The notes beneath the pieces are model-generated. The model had not been told where the DNA came from, ran no database searches, and saw only the letters and a program-made list of their open reading frames with translations. Shown piece after piece: positions 31,029 through 41,764 of a DNA stretch of 45,993 bases. The position numbers and the translations under genes were made by a program. This DNA comes from Opitutaceae bacterium BACL24 MAG-120322-bin51 (lineage in GTDB: Bacteria; Verrucomicrobiota; Verrucomicrobiia; Opitutales; Coraliomargaritaceae), in contig CAJJBN010000017.1 in the NCBI GenBank assembly GCA_905182435.1, positions 1 through 45,993 of the forward strand. The letters are read 5' to 3'. How positions within the stretch are numbered: the stretch's first letter is position 1; every line of letters begins with the position of its first letter.

Positions 31029-31877
31029 TTAAAGTCCGATGTTATCAATTAAGCGAGTCTGGTCGAGCCACGCAGCGACACAGACCATATGCTTGCCTGG
31101 CTCGATCTCTCGACTGGCAGGCTTCATCGTCAGGCGATCCACAATTTGCACGTAGATCACCCGCAGGGAGCGCGCTATCGATAGGTGATGAGTGATCTCG
31201 GCCACCACGCGATCCACACTACGTACCCCATCCTCGTGCACCATCTTCTGCGCCATCAAAAGCGTCTTGGAAAGACTGAGCGCCTCTTCGTGTTGCGTAT
31301 TGGTCAAATAACGATTGCGCGAGCTGATCGCCAGACCGTCGTCGCCGCGCTTGGTTTCGCCGATGATCACTTCGGCAGGAATGTTGAGATCCGTCACCAT
31401 CTTTTGGATGACCGCGCATTGCTGCGCATCTTTCTGGCCAAAGACCGCGAGGTCAGGCCGTGTAATATTAAACAATTTCAGGCACACGGTCGTCACGCCG
31501 CGGAAGTGATTGGGCCGCGAAATCCCGCACAGTCCGGAGCCGACGTCTTGCTCATTCACATAGGTCGAGAAGCCCTGCGGATACATTTCAGCCACGCTCG
31601 GGTTAAATACAATATCGACGCCACGCTCGGCACATTTATCTAAATCCGTCTGCAGTGACTTGGGATAACGCTCAAAATCTTCATTGGGGCCAAACTGGGT
31701 GGGGTTGACAAAAATCGAAACAATGACCTTATCAGCACGCTCTTTCGCAATGTCGATCAACGATAGATGTCCTTCGTGCAGACAGCCCATCGTCGGCACC
31801 AGTCCGATCAAACGGCCACTAGAGCGCAGACCGATAGCGTGAGATTGCATTTCATTGACCGATTGAATTGTTTGCAT
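31029..31877 (-). CDS. panC: pantothenate synthetase
   Basis: A 282-residue ATP-dependent ligase joining pantoate and beta-alanine. It has PTMGCLHEGHLSL with the HxGH nucleotidyl motif (His34, His37), FVNPTQFGPNEDFERYP, VNEQDVGSGLCGISRPNHF, VFGQKDAQQCAVIQKM and SSRNRYL (KMSKS equivalent). The usual 'RPxHFxGVxTVV' is RPNHFRGVTTVC here. The start MQTIQSVNEM fits the family. It diverges from the aminotransferase gene over 126 bp of AT-rich sequence, where I see no further feature. Confidence 0.95.
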   Translation of the reverse strand: MQTIQSVNEMQSHAIGLRSSGRLIGLVPTMGCLHEGHLSLIDIAKERADKVIVSIFVNPTQFGPNEDFERYPKSLQTDLDKCAERGVDIVFNPSVAEMYPQGFSTYVNEQDVGSGLCGISRPNHFRGVTTVCLKLFNITRPDLAVFGQKDAQQCAVIQKMVTDLNIPAEVIIGETKRGDDGLAISSRNRYLTNTQHEEALSLSKTLLMAQKMVHEDGVRSVDRVVAEITHHLSIARSLRVIYVQIVDRLTMKPASREIEPGKHMVCVAAWLDQTRLIDNIGL

Positions 31878-32003
31878 AACAAATTTGCAGACAAACTAAG
31901 TCCACCTACTACTTTATCACAATAATAATCAGAACTTAACCATTCAACGAACAACTCAACTTCCGGCATTTCGCCAGTATCCATTCACACTTAGTCATTA
32001 ATT

Positions 32004-33248
<1,245 letters not shown>

Positions 33249-33288
33249 CGGAACAGCGGCCGACACTCCATTGATGCTCGCTGTTCCG
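33249..33288. promoter_or_regulatory. long-loop inverted repeat after the aminotransferase
   Basis: CGGAACAGC (33249-33257) pairs perfectly with GCTGTTCCG (33280-33288) around a 22-nt loop, starting at the base after the stop codon. There is no T-run, so it is either a 3' stabiliser or an attenuator before the DUF4440 gene. Confidence 0.5.
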
Positions 33289-33320
33289 AAGGCGTCCTCC
33301 TCATTCATACCAACTACATC

Positions 33321-33689
33321 ATGAATACTACCGAAACCACATCACTCTTCGACCGATGGAACGCGGCTCTCCAAACGGGTGAGCCGAAGAATGTTGCCGC
33401 ACTCTACGAGACCAATGCCATCTTGCTGCCGACCGTCTCCAACCAGGTGCGTCACAATCACGCAGAAATCGAGGACTATTTCGTCGCGTTCCTCGCCAAG
33501 GGCCCGAAAGGTACTATCGACGAGTCCAACGTCCGCACCTTCGGAGATGTCGCGATCAACTCCGGCGTCTATACCTTCGCTTTTGCGGATGGGGCAACGG
33601 TGCAAGCCCGCTTCACCTACGTCTACCGCTGGAACGGTCAGGACTGGAAGATTGTCGAGCACCATTCCTCCGCAATGCCGGAGGGCTAG
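33321..33689 (+). CDS. DUF4440/SgcJ-type NTF2-like protein
   Basis: A 122-residue cone-fold protein: an N-terminal helix LFDRWNAALQTGEPKNVAAL, YETNAILLPTVSNQVRHN, EDYFVAFLAKGPKG and the closing strands ARFTYVYRWNGQDWKIVEHH, which mark the SgcJ/EcaC-like group of the NTF2 superfamily. These small proteins bind diverse ligands; some are association domains of kinases. No catalytic claim can be made. A terminator follows at 33784-33808. Confidence 0.8.
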   Translation: MNTTETTSLFDRWNAALQTGEPKNVAALYETNAILLPTVSNQVRHNHAEIEDYFVAFLAKGPKGTIDESNVRTFGDVAINSGVYTFAFADGATVQARFTYVYRWNGQDWKIVEHHSSAMPEG

Positions 33690-33783
33690 TCTCGGAGTTC
33701 GCTATTGGACACAGCCGGCTGCGTGGTGATTTCGCCCCGCAGCCAAGATCTGGGCACCGCACAACATGCTTGCCACCAACTTA

Positions 33784-33808
33784 AAGCCTCCGAGAAGAGG
33801 GCTTTCAT
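33784..33808 (+). terminator. probable terminator after the DUF4440 gene
   Basis: AAAGCC and GGCTTT form a stem around an 11-13 nt loop, followed by CATTATTTAATT. The T-run is imperfect. It may also serve in the opposite direction for ppnP, whose stop is at 33912. Confidence 0.5.
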
Positions 33809-33911
33809 TATTTAATTAGCTCCTCGGCATGTATCGACAGCCAGGTCTGGAGGCCGCGCTCACAGTTCAGCCGCAATCAAAACGGGTCGCAGAACTGCGA
33901 GCCATTTCGAT

Positions 33912-34232
33912 TCAGTCAAGATACGTGCAGCAGTAATCCGCGCCGCCTGCTTTCACCTTGAGCGAGAACTTGGAATTACCTGGCACATTAAACGAAGTGC
34001 CTTCGCCATAAGTGTTCCACTCATCACTGCCTGCTAGCTTTACATCCATCGCACCGCCGAGGATTTCCATCAACTCGGCAGCCTCCGTGCCAAACTCGTA
34101 ATCACCCGCCTGCATGAAGCCGAGGGTCTTCTTCGATCCATCCGCAAACAAAACCGTGCGGCTAGTGACTTGGCCGCCGAAATACACATTGGCTTTTTTT
34201 ACGATAGAGATATTTTCAAAATTTTTAGACAT
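33912..34232 (-). CDS. ppnP: pyrimidine/purine nucleoside phosphorylase (PpnP, DUF1255 cupin)
   Basis: A 106-residue cupin: [40 protein letters not shown] and [13 protein letters not shown] are conserved PpnP blocks. The enzyme phosphorolyses several nucleosides. The ATG at 34232 starts MSKNFEN, fitting the family, which is about 94-106 residues; an in-frame upstream codon at 34274 adds 14 residues. No obvious partner genes. Confidence 0.9.
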   Translation of the reverse strand: MSKNFENISIVKKANVYFGGQVTSRTVLFADGSKKTLGFMQAGDYEFGTEAAELMEILGGAMDVKLAGSDEWNTYGEGTSFNVPGNSKFSLKVKAGGADYCCTYLD

Positions 34233-34397
34233 CCGAGAGGTGATATCGATTCCGCTAAGAGTTGCAATCAGCATTTATTTAGAATCGCTCGTCACATGCT
34301 TGGTAGTGAACTGGTGAATCCATTACGACCACCATTGATCGAGCCACCCTTTGATTTTCCTATTTCTCGGAGGTTTCGGATAAGCCGCCGCCTTATC

Positions 34398-34753
34398 CTA
34401 CCAGAAACTGGATCCATGCTTGGCCCAGCACATCTTAAAAATCAGCCACGGCTGTTCCTGCATCACCGCGATTGAACTGTTTCTCACGTCCGCGCTGCTC
34501 TTTATTTGGATCTCCAACACAGCAACCGCCGCGCGACTACTACCCGTCGCAGTCGGGATGCTGGCATACACATCAAGTCCACCTGCGGAGCGCTCATTTT
34601 ACCCCTAACCTTAGCAGCCTCCTGCGAATTTATACTGCCGGTCGCCTCTCCGCCCAATGCCTCGTGTTCAACTCAAGCCACATCCAACAACGCGATATGT
34701 AGCGCGTCGGCCTCGTCCTTAAACTGACTTTCGCCGCGCTGTTGACTTTGCAT
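34398..34753 (-). pseudogene. possible decayed small gene
   Basis: The 560 bp between ppnP and the Cys-rich protein gene hold a patchy reading frame. From ATG 34753 it reads MQSQQRGESQFKDEADALHI, ALLDVA, a TGA, then in the same frame VEHEALGGEATGSINSQEAA, and after a -1 shift near 34595 NERSAGGLDVYASIPTATGS and SIAVMQEQPWLIFKMCWAKH before TAG at 34400. Composition looks protein-like (about 119 codons), but I cannot name a family, and one stop plus one shift argue for decay or chance. Confidence 0.3.
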
Positions 34754-34833
34754 TGTCAGATTCTTTTTTAGCAAAAGACCATAGCTTTCAAAGCATCGAA
34801 CCAACTACGCGAATTCGCTACAAAACGAATCAC

Positions 34834-35340
34834 TTAATGCCCACAAATACAGGCGTATTCTTTATATTCACAGCCTGAACAACCGCTCATATTCAAATAA
34901 AATGCTTCGCGCACACGCTCCGCATCAAGAGTCGTTTTGATCTGTAAAATGATCGGCATGCGCTTTATCTCCGGCAGAGCTGCGGTTGAAATTAAACGAC
35001 CTTCATCTTCAACAAACTCAACTTTTGTAGGTGCACTGCGATCACCGCCAATCGCGGAGACGACTTGATCGGCAACTGGGACGACTTGGCCATCGCGCCC
35101 TAGAAATGTAATTTGCACAAATCGCTCAGGCGTTACTAAGAACTCTAGATACGGCTCAACGATTGTGATAAGACGACCGCCATTGGGACCACCTTGGGGT
35201 TCCTGTGCCGCAGGCTTAGTGACTCCATAGCTATGCCCGCCATTGCCGTTATCGTGTCCCGCTGCAGCATAGCAATAGCTTTTCCCGAACAACGCTAGCG
35301 TCGCAATGAGGAGAACTTTGAGCCGTGTTTTCTGTTTCAT
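34834..35340 (-). CDS. secreted Cys-rich protein of the metal-efflux operon
   Basis: A 168-residue protein with a signal peptide (about 8-26), a Gly/His-rich mature N-terminus (AAAGHDNGNGGHSYG), a central beta-rich domain (about 50-145) including GGRLITIVEPYLEFLVTP, and a C-terminal Cys cluster CSGCEYKEYACICGH with four Cys and a His, plausible metal ligands. It is the last gene after cusA (78-bp gap) on the same strand. A periplasmic metal-binding or delivery role is inferred from position and ligands. Confidence 0.75.
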   Translation of the reverse strand: MKQKTRLKVLLIATLALFGKSYCYAAAGHDNGNGGHSYGVTKPAAQEPQGGPNGGRLITIVEPYLEFLVTPERFVQITFLGRDGQVVPVADQVVSAIGGDRSAPTKVEFVEDEGRLISTAALPEIKRMPIILQIKTTLDAERVREAFYLNMSGCSGCEYKEYACICGH

Positions 35341-35418
35341 AATATTTTCTTCGATTTGATTAAATAAAGGTGACTACGGACTACAACGAGGTCGTCCCTC
35401 GCTAATCGCAGCATTGTA

Positions 35419-38400
35419 TTACTCGGAAGCAGCGGCTCCTAGGCGGATAGACTTTTCGGCGGACTTTTGAAAGAAGGCATAAAAGATAGCAGGCGTCACC
35501 GCGAGGCCGAGCAGCGTCGAGCTAATCAAGCCGCCGACGATAACGATCGCGACGGGATTGAGAATTTCTTTGCCCGGCTCATCGGCGGCCATGATTAGTG
35601 GGGTCAAGGCAAGGCCCGCAGAGATCGCAGTCATCAAGATCGGCACCAGTCGCTCCAGCGTGCCGCGCACCACCATCTCGCGCGTAAATGCTTCACCTTC
35701 GTGCCGCATCAAGTGCAGATAGTGCGAGAGCAGCATAATATTATTACGCGCAGCAATACCAGTTACTGCGATGAAACCAACCAGCGTGGCGATACTGATA
35801 TTATTCAATGTCATGCTGGTATAAAAGACCCCGCCGATCAAAGAAATCGGAATGATGCTCAACACCAGCCACACGAAACTAAAGGTTTTGAAATAGCTAT
35901 AGAGTAAGAAAATAATCAGCAGCAGAATCATTACACACATAATAAAAATGGTGCGCCTCGCATCTTGCTGCGCCTGATATTCGCCTTCAAACGCTACGCT
36001 ATAGCCTTGCGGTAAAACCAACTCCTCGGCGACTTTACTCTGTAAGGTTTCGACCACTGCATTCAAATCGTCCGTGGTCGGATTGATCGAGACCACGAAA
36101 GCGGCGCAGGGTGTATTCTCGCGCAGAATTGTGTTCGGCCCCGTCGCTTGATGGAATTTCTGCCACGTAGCTCAATGGCACCCGTTGGCCACTCAGTGTA
36201 TCGACATACAAATTCGACAACCGCTCCGGCGACTCACGCCACTCAAGCGGCAGACGCACCACTAAGTCATACACACGCTGCCCTTGGTAAATTTCGGCCA
36301 CCACTTCGCCACCCATCAAGGAAGCCAACTGCTCGTTCAATTTCCCGGGTGTCACGCCATACGCCAGCGCACGGTCACGATCGACTTCGATCCGTAGCTG
36401 AGGAATCATCGCCTGCTGCTCCGCACGCGCTTCTTCCATGCCCGGAATAGCCCGTGCGATCTCAGTGACTTGCTTCCCGAGGCGACGTAATTCGCTTAAA
36501 TCAGGCCCATAGATCTTAACCGCGACCTTGGCAGATACACCACTGAGCATGTGCCCAATACGGTCCGCCAATGGCGTGCTCATCGCACTGAATGTGCCTG
36601 GAATCGTGCGCATGGTGATACGTATTTCTTCTAACACTTCCTTGCGGTCCCGATCAGACGTTTCGGTAAATTCGATATCAAACTCAACCGTCGACACTGG
36701 CACCACATGGTCACCACGTTCGGCACGACCGACACGATAACCGACTGTTTCGACTTCTGGAATCTGCAACAGTAAGTCCTGCGCGGTATCGGAGAGTTCG
36801 GTGGTTTGCTTGAGCGAGGTACCTGGTGCAGTGGTCATTGCGATCAATGCGGTCGGCTCTCGAAATGCTGGCAAGAAATTGCCCCCCATCGAGGTCAGCG
36901 ATCACATACGCGACAAATAGCAGCACCCCAGTAATCAGTAGCACGAGAAACGGCTGTGACAGCGAAAAGTTGAGCCATGTCTTGTGAAAGCCCCACTTCA
37001 AGCCACGCACCATGAACCCATCGACATGCACTTCACCCGCCTTTGGGTTTAATAAAAACGAACACAGCACCGGGATGACAGTCAACGAAACCACGAACGA
37101 CGCACTCATGCTAACAATCGTCGCAATCGCAATCGGCGAGAATAGCCGCCCCTCCACGCCGCTCAATGCGAGTAACGGCAAGAACACCAAAATGATCAAT
37201 ACCGTGGCATACAAAATCGACGAGCGCACCTCAGCGGAAGCACTCGCAATCACTTCAAGATTCGGACGTGGATTCGGAACACTCGCATTCTCACGCAAAC
37301 GACGAAACACATTTTCCACATCTACAATCGCGTCATCGACCACCATACCAATCGCCACAGCAAGTCCGCCCAGCGTCATCGAGTTGACGCTCAAGTCCAT
37401 CAGGTCGAAGACCAGAATCGTGATGCCGAGTGAAAGCGGAATCGCAGTGAGCGTGATCAAAGTAATCCGCACATTGAACAGAAACAGAAACAGCACCAAG
37501 CCCACCATGATGGCACCGTCACGCAGGGCTTCTTCCAAATTTCCAATCGAGAGATTAATAAAGTCGGATTGCCGATAGAGCGTGACTACTTTGACCCCTG
37601 CGGGGAGGGTCTGTTGCAGAGCGGTGAGCGCGGCTTCCACTTTCTCACCAAAATCAATGGTATCAAAACCCGGCGACTTTGTCACACTGAGGATCACCCC
37701 TGGGTAACCCTTTACCACACCATCCTGGGTAATCTGCTTGCTACCAAGGCCAGCATCGCCACGCATTGGCTCAATATCCCACACCAGCGAGGCCACATCA
37801 CGCAGACGAATCGGCCGGTCATTCTCGTACGCTACGACCGTGTTACCGATCTCATCCAGATCAGTCGTCATCGCCAAATTACGCACCATGATCTCTTGAG
37901 CCGATTCCGTTAAAAATCCGCCAGTCGTATTTTTAACTGCTTGAGCAGAGGCATCGCGTATTTGCAAAAAGGATACACCCATCGCCAGCATCTTATCTGG
38001 GTCCGGCTGCACTTGTACTTGCTTCACCCCGCCGCCCATCGACAGCACTTCGGCGATCCCTGGAATGGATTGCAGCTTTCGGGCAACCGTCCAATCCGCC
38101 AGCGAGCGCAACTCACGCGGGCTCGTTTCCCCGCTAGGATCCGCCAACCCGACCAGCAGGATGTTACCCATAAGCGATGCGACTGGCGTCATGTAAGGGC
38201 TCACTCCTTCGGGCAATGACTTCACTCGCACCAGTCAAACGCTCCTGCACAAACTGACGCGCCTGGTAAATGTCCGTGCCCCATTCAAATTCGACGAAGA
38301 TTAAGGACAAGCCCACATCGTTGATCGAACGCAGCCGCGACACCCCCGTCACCCCCATCAGCGAATTCTCCAATGGAATCGTCACCAGTGTTTCCACTTC

Positions 38401-38577
38401 TTCGGGAGCAAAACCAGCGGACTCGGTTAAAATAGTCACTGTCGGCTTGGTCAAGTCCGGTAACACTTCGACCGGAAGCTCCACCGCTTTCTTGATTCCT
38501 AGAACTAGGACGATGACAACCAGGGCCAAAATTAATGGCCTCTGTGAAAGAGAAAATCGTATGAGTTGATTTAACAT
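35419..38577 (-). pseudogene. cusA: heavy-metal efflux RND pump (CusA/CzcA family), three single-base insertions
   Basis: The whole gene is 3159 bp and reads as about 1052 residues after removing three extra bases: near 38221-38232 (rejoining LTGA with VKSLPEGVSPYMTP), in the C-run 36882-36887 (DLDGGNFLPAFREPTALI) and near 36150-36156 (AEI with QATGPNTILREN). All RND landmarks are present: LPVEVLPDLTKPTVTILTES, the TM4 motif GMVVDDAIVDVENV, porter domains and the C-terminal TM bundle with GIAARNNIMLLSHYLHLMRH. It is the inner-membrane proton-driven component exporting metal ions such as Cu, Ag, Zn or Co from the periplasm. The ion is not predictable here. The insert in a six-base homopolymer favours a sequencing error. 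Confidence 0.88.
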
Positions 38578-38599
38578 GATCCGTAATTTTGAATGAAGA

Positions 38600-39856
38600 T
38601 CATGCCCTTATCCACGGCGTTGGTTCCACCAACGCTGCGACGCTGACCATCAGGATTAACGTCAACACGCCCGCATAAATCATCAGTGCCAGGCTCAAGC
38701 TATGCGCACCTTCGTGATCATGGACTTCTTCGGGCTCTGCTCGCTTCGCTTTATCGGCATCAGTGAGCTCCGAACCATCCTCATTGTGCTCATGTCCATG
38801 CGCGGCATCCAACGCCTCCTTCAACGAGATACTTTGTCCGCCACCAGCAAAGCCCAACGAATACGAGCCCTGCGTGACGACTTCATCACCGGGAAACAAA
38901 CCACTCAGTACTTCGTCGAATCGATCATTACGCTCTCCAATCACAACGGGGACACGTAAAAATGCATTGGGCAGATCGAAGTCCTTCACAAACACGACAC
39001 GATTGGCAGGGTCTCCCTGAATCGCCGCACGTGGCACTGCCAACACATCAGCCCGCGAATCAAGCACTACGGCAAACTCCACGCGCATTCCTGGGCGCAG
39101 TCGCCCATCCTTATTATCCAATAGAAAGATCCCTTCCACCGCTCCCGCACCTCGGTCGGCATTCACACCAAAGCGCACTAGAGTCGCCTCAAACAACGAC
39201 TGCCCCAATGCAGGCACCTTGATATGCGCATAACTGCCCACTTGTACACGCGCGGCTTCATTTTCCGGAATTTTCGCTACGGCCCACATACTCGAACGAT
39301 CCGAAATATCCATCAACTCGACATCAGGTTGCACGGGTTGCCCAAGGCGTATGTGTGAATTCACGACCAAGCCACCTCGCGGCGCCTTCAGCTGCACCTG
39401 CGGCGGCGGATCGCCAATGAGGCGGGTCTCAATCGTCGCCACCACATCGCCGGCAGCCACGGCATCTCCTTCGAATGCATGCAGACCGACCACACGGCCA
39501 GCGACACGAGAGGACAGCACAGAATGCTTCGACGGGATTTCTTCAATACGACCAATCGCAAAAACTGTCGTTTCAAAATCACGCCCTTTCACTTCCACTG
39601 TTTGAATCCGAAGATTCGCGACTCCTGTCGCATCGAGAATAATAGGCGCTTCAGGAGCCGCCGAAATTGCAGTAACGCTGAGCAGCGATACGAGGTAGCG
39701 AAGGCGCGTCCCGCGCCGCACCCACTCCTGAAGAATCTCGCCGACACGACGAAGATGCTCACCTAGCACCCGAGGGCATAATAAACGATGCTGCGCTACC
39801 CTTGAGAGGAAATTGGATGCGTCTCTGGCGCTGAGATCAAAATTTGTTTTTCTCAT
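38600..39856 (-). CDS. cusB: RND efflux periplasmic adaptor (CusB-like) with N-terminal insert and C-terminal TM
   Basis: A 418-residue membrane-fusion protein linking pump and outer-membrane channel. Residues about 65-330 show the usual order: GRDFETTVFAIGRIEEIPSK, the lipoyl-type half VAGRVVGLHAFEGDAVAAGD, beta-barrel and LRPGMRVEFAVVLD. Two oddities stand out. Before the hydrophobic signal core (YLVSLLSVTAISA, about 53-66) there are some 45 Arg-rich residues encoded by a palindromic DNA stretch (39694-39800). At the C-terminus a His/Glu-rich segment (HGHEHNEDG, VHDHEGAH) is followed by a membrane helix (about 390-412), atypical of the family. The start overlaps the channel gene by 20 bp, and cusA follows after 22 bp. 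Confidence 0.85.
   Translation of the reverse strand: MRKTNFDLSARDASNFLSRVAQHRLLCPRVLGEHLRRVGEILQEWVRRGTRLRYLVSLLSVTAISAAPEAPIILDATGVANLRIQTVEVKGRDFETTVFAIGRIEEIPSKHSVLSSRVAGRVVGLHAFEGDAVAAGDVVATIETRLIGDPPPQVQLKAPRGGLVVNSHIRLGQPVQPDVELMDISDRSSMWAVAKIPENEAARVQVGSYAHIKVPALGQSLFEATLVRFGVNADRGAGAVEGIFLLDNKDGRLRPGMRVEFAVVLDSRADVLAVPRAAIQGDPANRVVFVKDFDLPNAFLRVPVVIGERNDRFDEVLSGLFPGDEVVTQGSYSLGFAGGGQSISLKEALDAAHGHEHNEDGSELTDADKAKRAEPEEVHDHEGAHSLSLALMIYAGVLTLILMVSVAALVEPTPWIRA
39694..39800. repeat. palindromic insert inside the 5' end of the adaptor gene
   Basis: GGTAGCG (39694-39700) and CGCTACC (39794-39800) are inverted copies bounding 107 bp; just inside is a perfect hairpin GGCGCG-TCC-CGCGCC (39703-39717). 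The segment is read in frame as an Arg-rich stretch (RVAQHRLLCPRVLGEHLRRV) ahead of the signal core. Confidence 0.5.
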
Positions 39857-41141
39857 TTAATTTAAAAATTGCTTGGGTTATTGGAGCACCGGTGGCGGCT
39901 TTCCAGCGGATCATCGCCAGCTCGAAATCATGCAGCTTAGTCAATTGTGCGGATTGCACCCGAAGGCCCTGCTCCTGTGAGCGAAACAGTTCGACGAGGT
40001 CAATTTGCCCCGCGCCATAAGCCGTATTCATCTCGGCTAGATTTTTTGCCACCAACTGCGTCAGATTACCCTCATACTCGCGTGCTTGCTGATACAGACT
40101 CACCGCCCGTGTCGCCTGTGTGTGTGATTCGCTGCGCACCTCTAAACCGACGCGGTCGAGTTCGTATTTGAGCTGCCGTTGCTCGGCGCGACCGGCAAGA
40201 ATCGCACCTTCTTTTCGATCCAACAACGGTAGTGGGATCGATAAACCGACGCCAAAGAAGCGATCCGTCCCCAAGCCACCAGGGTCATCTATGCCACGTT
40301 TTTCTTCGAAGAACACGCGCACCGCAATGTCTGCCCAGCGCTCCGCCTTCGCCACCGATATACGCTTATCGGACATACGATACAGCAGCGACTTCATGCG
40401 ATATTCGGGATGCTGCATGAGTGACTCCTGCGTGAGGATGGCCAACTGCGGTTGCGTGGCGGGCAGTTCAAATTGATGGGTTAAGATCAGCTCGGCATTC
40501 ACATCAGCTCCTACCAGTTGCTTCAATTTAGCGAGTTCCAATAACAGCGCATTCGAGAGTTCCTGCTTCTCTTGTTCCACGGCATACAACTCGATCCGCA
40601 CTTGATTGGTCTGCACCGAAGATACTTCCCCAATGGAAACCCGCGACTCCATGAACTCTGCAAACTTACGATTCAACTCCAGACGTTCGTCGCGCAGTTC
40701 GATTTGAGCCCTTATGGCAGTCGCAGCAGCGACCGAGGTCTCGACCGCCCGAGTCAGCAGACGTACGTGGTTGGCAACTTCCGCTTCGGCCAATTCGATC
40801 TCATCTTGCGCGATCGACTTTTGCAGGCGCAGTCGGTTCGTTACGGGAAAGCGCTGCTCGAAGCCAACTGCATACCCATACTCACCGTCATCGTTGAAAG
40901 TCTGATCGGTGGCGTAATCGATACTGAGCTCTGGATTTGTCCAGCGCCCCGCTTGTTGACGATTCCCGTGCGCACGATCGATCGTGGTGCGTGCCGCATT
41001 CAGCGCTGGGTTCTGTTGCAATGCACTTACCACAGCTTGCTCTTTGCTAAGCAAGAGCGGTGCGGCGGCTAGACTACTCAAAGTTGATTGAACAATGAGG
41101 GCGAACGCGGTAACGCGTCCTAATTTCAAAAAGTTAACCAT
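39837..41141 (-). CDS. TolC-family outer-membrane factor (CusC-like)
   Basis: A 434-residue outer-membrane efflux protein. A signal peptide (about 8-27) is followed by two OEP repeats rich in long helices: VVSALQQNPALNAARTTID, GNRQQAGRWTNPELSIDYAT, and later LMQHPEYRMKSLLYRMSDKR, VFFEEKRGIDDPGG, GVGLSIPLPLLDRKEGAILA, ending KAATGAPITQAIF. No lipobox is seen. It forms the exit duct of the tripartite pump with the overlapping adaptor gene. Upstream lies a 20-bp palindrome (41192-41211). Confidence 0.9.
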   Translation of the reverse strand: MVNFLKLGRVTAFALIVQSTLSSLAAAPLLLSKEQAVVSALQQNPALNAARTTIDRAHGNRQQAGRWTNPELSIDYATDQTFNDDGEYGYAVGFEQRFPVTNRLRLQKSIAQDEIELAEAEVANHVRLLTRAVETSVAAATAIRAQIELRDERLELNRKFAEFMESRVSIGEVSSVQTNQVRIELYAVEQEKQELSNALLLELAKLKQLVGADVNAELILTHQFELPATQPQLAILTQESLMQHPEYRMKSLLYRMSDKRISVAKAERWADIAVRVFFEEKRGIDDPGGLGTDRFFGVGLSIPLPLLDRKEGAILAGRAEQRQLKYELDRVGLEVRSESHTQATRAVSLYQQAREYEGNLTQLVAKNLAEMNTAYGAGQIDLVELFRSQEQGLRVQSAQLTKLHDFELAMIRWKAATGAPITQAIFKLNEKNKF

Positions 41142-41191
41142 AAAAATCCTAATACAATGAAGCTGTGGCGTAGCGTACTGCTACAAATACG

Positions 41192-41211
41192 ACTGGTTTG
41201 ATTAAACCAGT
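41192..41211. promoter_or_regulatory. perfect palindrome before the channel gene
   Basis: ACTGGTTT-GATT-AAACCAGT, an 8-bp stem with a 4-nt loop, 51 bp upstream of the TolC-family ATG. It lacks a T-run and could be an operator for a metal regulator or an mRNA hairpin adjusting expression between the first gene and the pump genes. Confidence 0.45.
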
Positions 41212-41232
41212 AAAGCTAAGTGTATTAGGATA

Positions 41233-41677
41233 TCAGACCCGCAGGACTGTCTTCTGAATGTAGTAATCGGTCAACCAATGGACCGACGGCGGTGGGCCAC
41301 GCAAGCGAAGCTGCAAGCCAAGTGCTGAAGGTCTCCACTTGCGGACCACTAAATCATGAAAGTTAAATTCAGCCACCGCTAGAGTCGGCAGGTCAATCCA
41401 CTGAATGCACCTCATTCAAGCGCGAAGGAATCAATTGCTCGCCTCCCTGCAACTTCAAGATCGGTGCAATCATCCTTGACGACGCACAGTGCTGCTTCCT
41501 GAGACTCCACATGGTCATGCCCATCCGTCACAGTGGCCATGCTCGGCACTCTTCAGTTTCGAAGATGCACCGCGAAGTCATGATGCAAAGCACAGCAACA
41601 CGCTTGGCACCCCCGCTAACGCGACGTTCCAAACAAACAGGCTCAAGTAGCCATGCAACTGTGATTTTCTTGATCAC
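41233..41677 (-). pseudogene. small secreted protein at the head of the metal operon (DUF2946-like), several indels
   Basis: About 148 codons can be followed from GTG 41677 to TGA 41235-41233 with roughly six small indels. In order: IKKITVAWLL, SLFVWNVALAGVPSVLLCFA (signal or membrane segment), HDFAVHL, SAEHGHCDGHDHVESQEAAL, CVVKDDCTDLEVAG, EQLIPSRLNEVHSVD, LPTLAVAEFNFHDLVVRKWR and PSALGLQLRLRGPPPSV. The His/Cys-rich stretch and the LRxRGPP end recall small DUF2946-type proteins found beside copper-efflux genes. The density of indels is the highest in the window. A metal-sensing or chaperone role is inferred from position only. Confidence 0.6.
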
Positions 41678-41684
41678 GAGTCGT

Positions 41685-41718
41685 AATATATATAGAAAAC
41701 TCGAGCCCATACTGTCAA
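41685..41718 (-). promoter_or_regulatory. sigma-70-type promoter of the metal operon
   Basis: On the minus strand TTGACA (41718-41713) is followed after 18 bp by TATATA (41694-41689). The start of the first gene at 41677 is only 11-12 bp downstream of the -10 box, so the transcript would be nearly leaderless, or translation begins further in. Confidence 0.6.
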
Positions 41719-41764
41719 GACTCACGGGCAGATTGGTTCCTTTCTAAGAATGAGAATTCCGCAG

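Noticed and set aside
33810..33911. Short minus-strand frame ending RGLQTWLSIHAEELIK
   Set aside because: Only about 22 codons with a stop just upstream and no start codon; too little to support.
36882..36887. Programmed frameshifting in cusA at the C/G run
   Set aside because: cusA has two other insertions without slippery sites and the family is not known to use frameshifting; an extra base is simpler.
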